Shown here: positions 63,837-64,000 of the stretch, in pieces
How the letters are laid out: each line of letters opens with the position of its first letter
How positions within the stretch are numbered: the first letter of the stretch is position 1
Assembly (NCBI GenBank): GCA_036676475.1
Contig: JAKFCU010000036.1
Coordinates: forward strand, 1-64,000
Direction: 5' to 3'
From: LC029 sp036676475
GTDB lineage: Bacteria > Bacillota > Bacilli > Aneurinibacillales > RAOX-1
Length of the DNA: 64,000 nt
Translations under genes and position numbers: made by a program
Notes under the pieces: generated by a model
The model's input: only the letters and a program-made list of their open reading frames with translations
What the model was told of the DNA's origin: nothing
The model's database searches: none

Positions 63837-64000
63837 ATGAAAAACATTCAAAGTCCATTGAAGGTCTTTGCCCTAGGTGGTCTAGGTGAAATTGGAAAAA
63901 ACATGTATGTGGTGGAATATCAAGATGATATTATCGTCATTGATTCGGGCCTTAAGTTTCCTGAAGAGGAGATGCTAGGTATTGATTTAGTGATCCCTGA
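63837..64000 (+). CDS. rnjA: Ribonuclease J, N-terminal part (runs off the window)
   Basis: The first 54 codons are present: [46 protein letters not shown], the start of the metallo-beta-lactamase domain of RNase J1. GAAGGAG lies upstream of ATG 63837. RNase J is a 5' exonuclease/endonuclease for mRNA decay and rRNA maturation. The rpoY gene that precedes rnjA in B. subtilis is not seen here. Confidence 0.93.
   Translation, partial: MKNIQSPLKVFALGGLGEIGKNMYVVEYQDDIIVIDSGLKFPEEEMLGIDLVIP

Noticed and set aside
63690..63840. A 46-codon frame (starting near ATG 63697) ending at the RNase J start, as a stand-in for rpoY
   Set aside because: It does not resemble the epsilon subunit, lacks an SD, and is shorter than rpoY; kept only as part of the leader comparison.

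Overview
The window looks like a chromosomal segment of an endospore-forming Bacillales bacterium of moderate-to-low GC. The evidence is the conserved order flotillin/yqfC/yqfD/phoH/pgpH/ybeY/dgkA/cdd/era/yqzL/recO ... ccpN/ppsR/yaiI/dnaG/sigA/trmK/yqfO. Sporulation genes (yqfC, yqfD, pdaB, a gamma-type SASP, and the prkA-yhbH-spoVR trio) support the same placement. TGA is used as an ordinary stop in many genes.

Layout. 1-843: 3' end of a group II intron with the C-terminal half of its reverse transcriptase/maturase. 1.0-22.8 kb: housekeeping block (membrane protease and flotillin, sporulation proteins, RNA and cell-wall functions, GTPase Era, repair, CcpN, PpsR, primase, SigA, acyl-CoA dehydrogenase, TrmK, Nif3-like, DUF1444). 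22.9-25.1 kb: an Spx/ArsC-family gene with an in-frame TGA, PdaB, a gamma-SASP and an alpha/beta hydrolase. 25.4-32.1 kb: a six-gene chemosensory cluster (CheW, CheA with an extra CheW domain, a methyl-accepting receptor) running into a partner-switching module (anti-sigma-type kinase, STAS antagonist, PAS-PP2C phosphatase). 32.1-32.7 kb: tRNA-His, tRNA-Cys, tRNA-Leu and a 6S-like structured RNA behind one strong promoter. 33.3-37.8 kb: spoVR, yhbH and prkA. 38-43 kb: orphan CoA-transferase subunit, CcdA/ResA-like pair, GDPD, then a peroxiredoxin and a GrdB-like reductase, each with an in-frame TGA. 43.3-44.5 kb: a ten-repeat protein related to gamma-SASPs. 44.6-52.8 kb: MFS transporter, small proteins, pyruvate oxidase with a CcpA-type site and terminator-rich leader, carbonic-anhydrase-like protein, cell-wall amidase. 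53.0-57.3 kb: LysR regulator and a four-gene ABC transporter of the putative selenate type. 57.4-64 kb: NDH-2, VanW, PssA, UppP, ComK-like protein and the start of RNase J.

The most notable theme is selenium. Three genes (22859, 41845, 42371) carry one in-frame TGA exactly where relatives have the redox-active Cys or Sec (UTSC, TPVU, UPLC). The same window carries an ABC transporter whose binding protein looks like the putative selenate-binding family. Together they predict a selenocysteine-using organism with a Sec-containing Spx-like protein, a cysteine-free 1-Sec peroxiredoxin and a GrdB-like selenoprotein. The Sec machinery (selA, selB, selC, selD) is not in the window.

Other items are a chemosensory array with no CheY, CheB or CheR genetically joined to a partner switch, and a family of about 50-bp imperfect palindromic repeats in at least 15 intergenic places. 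There is also a 92-bp compound inverted repeat after pssA, and two genes whose strong Shine-Dalgarno sites point to non-canonical AUU and CUG starts.
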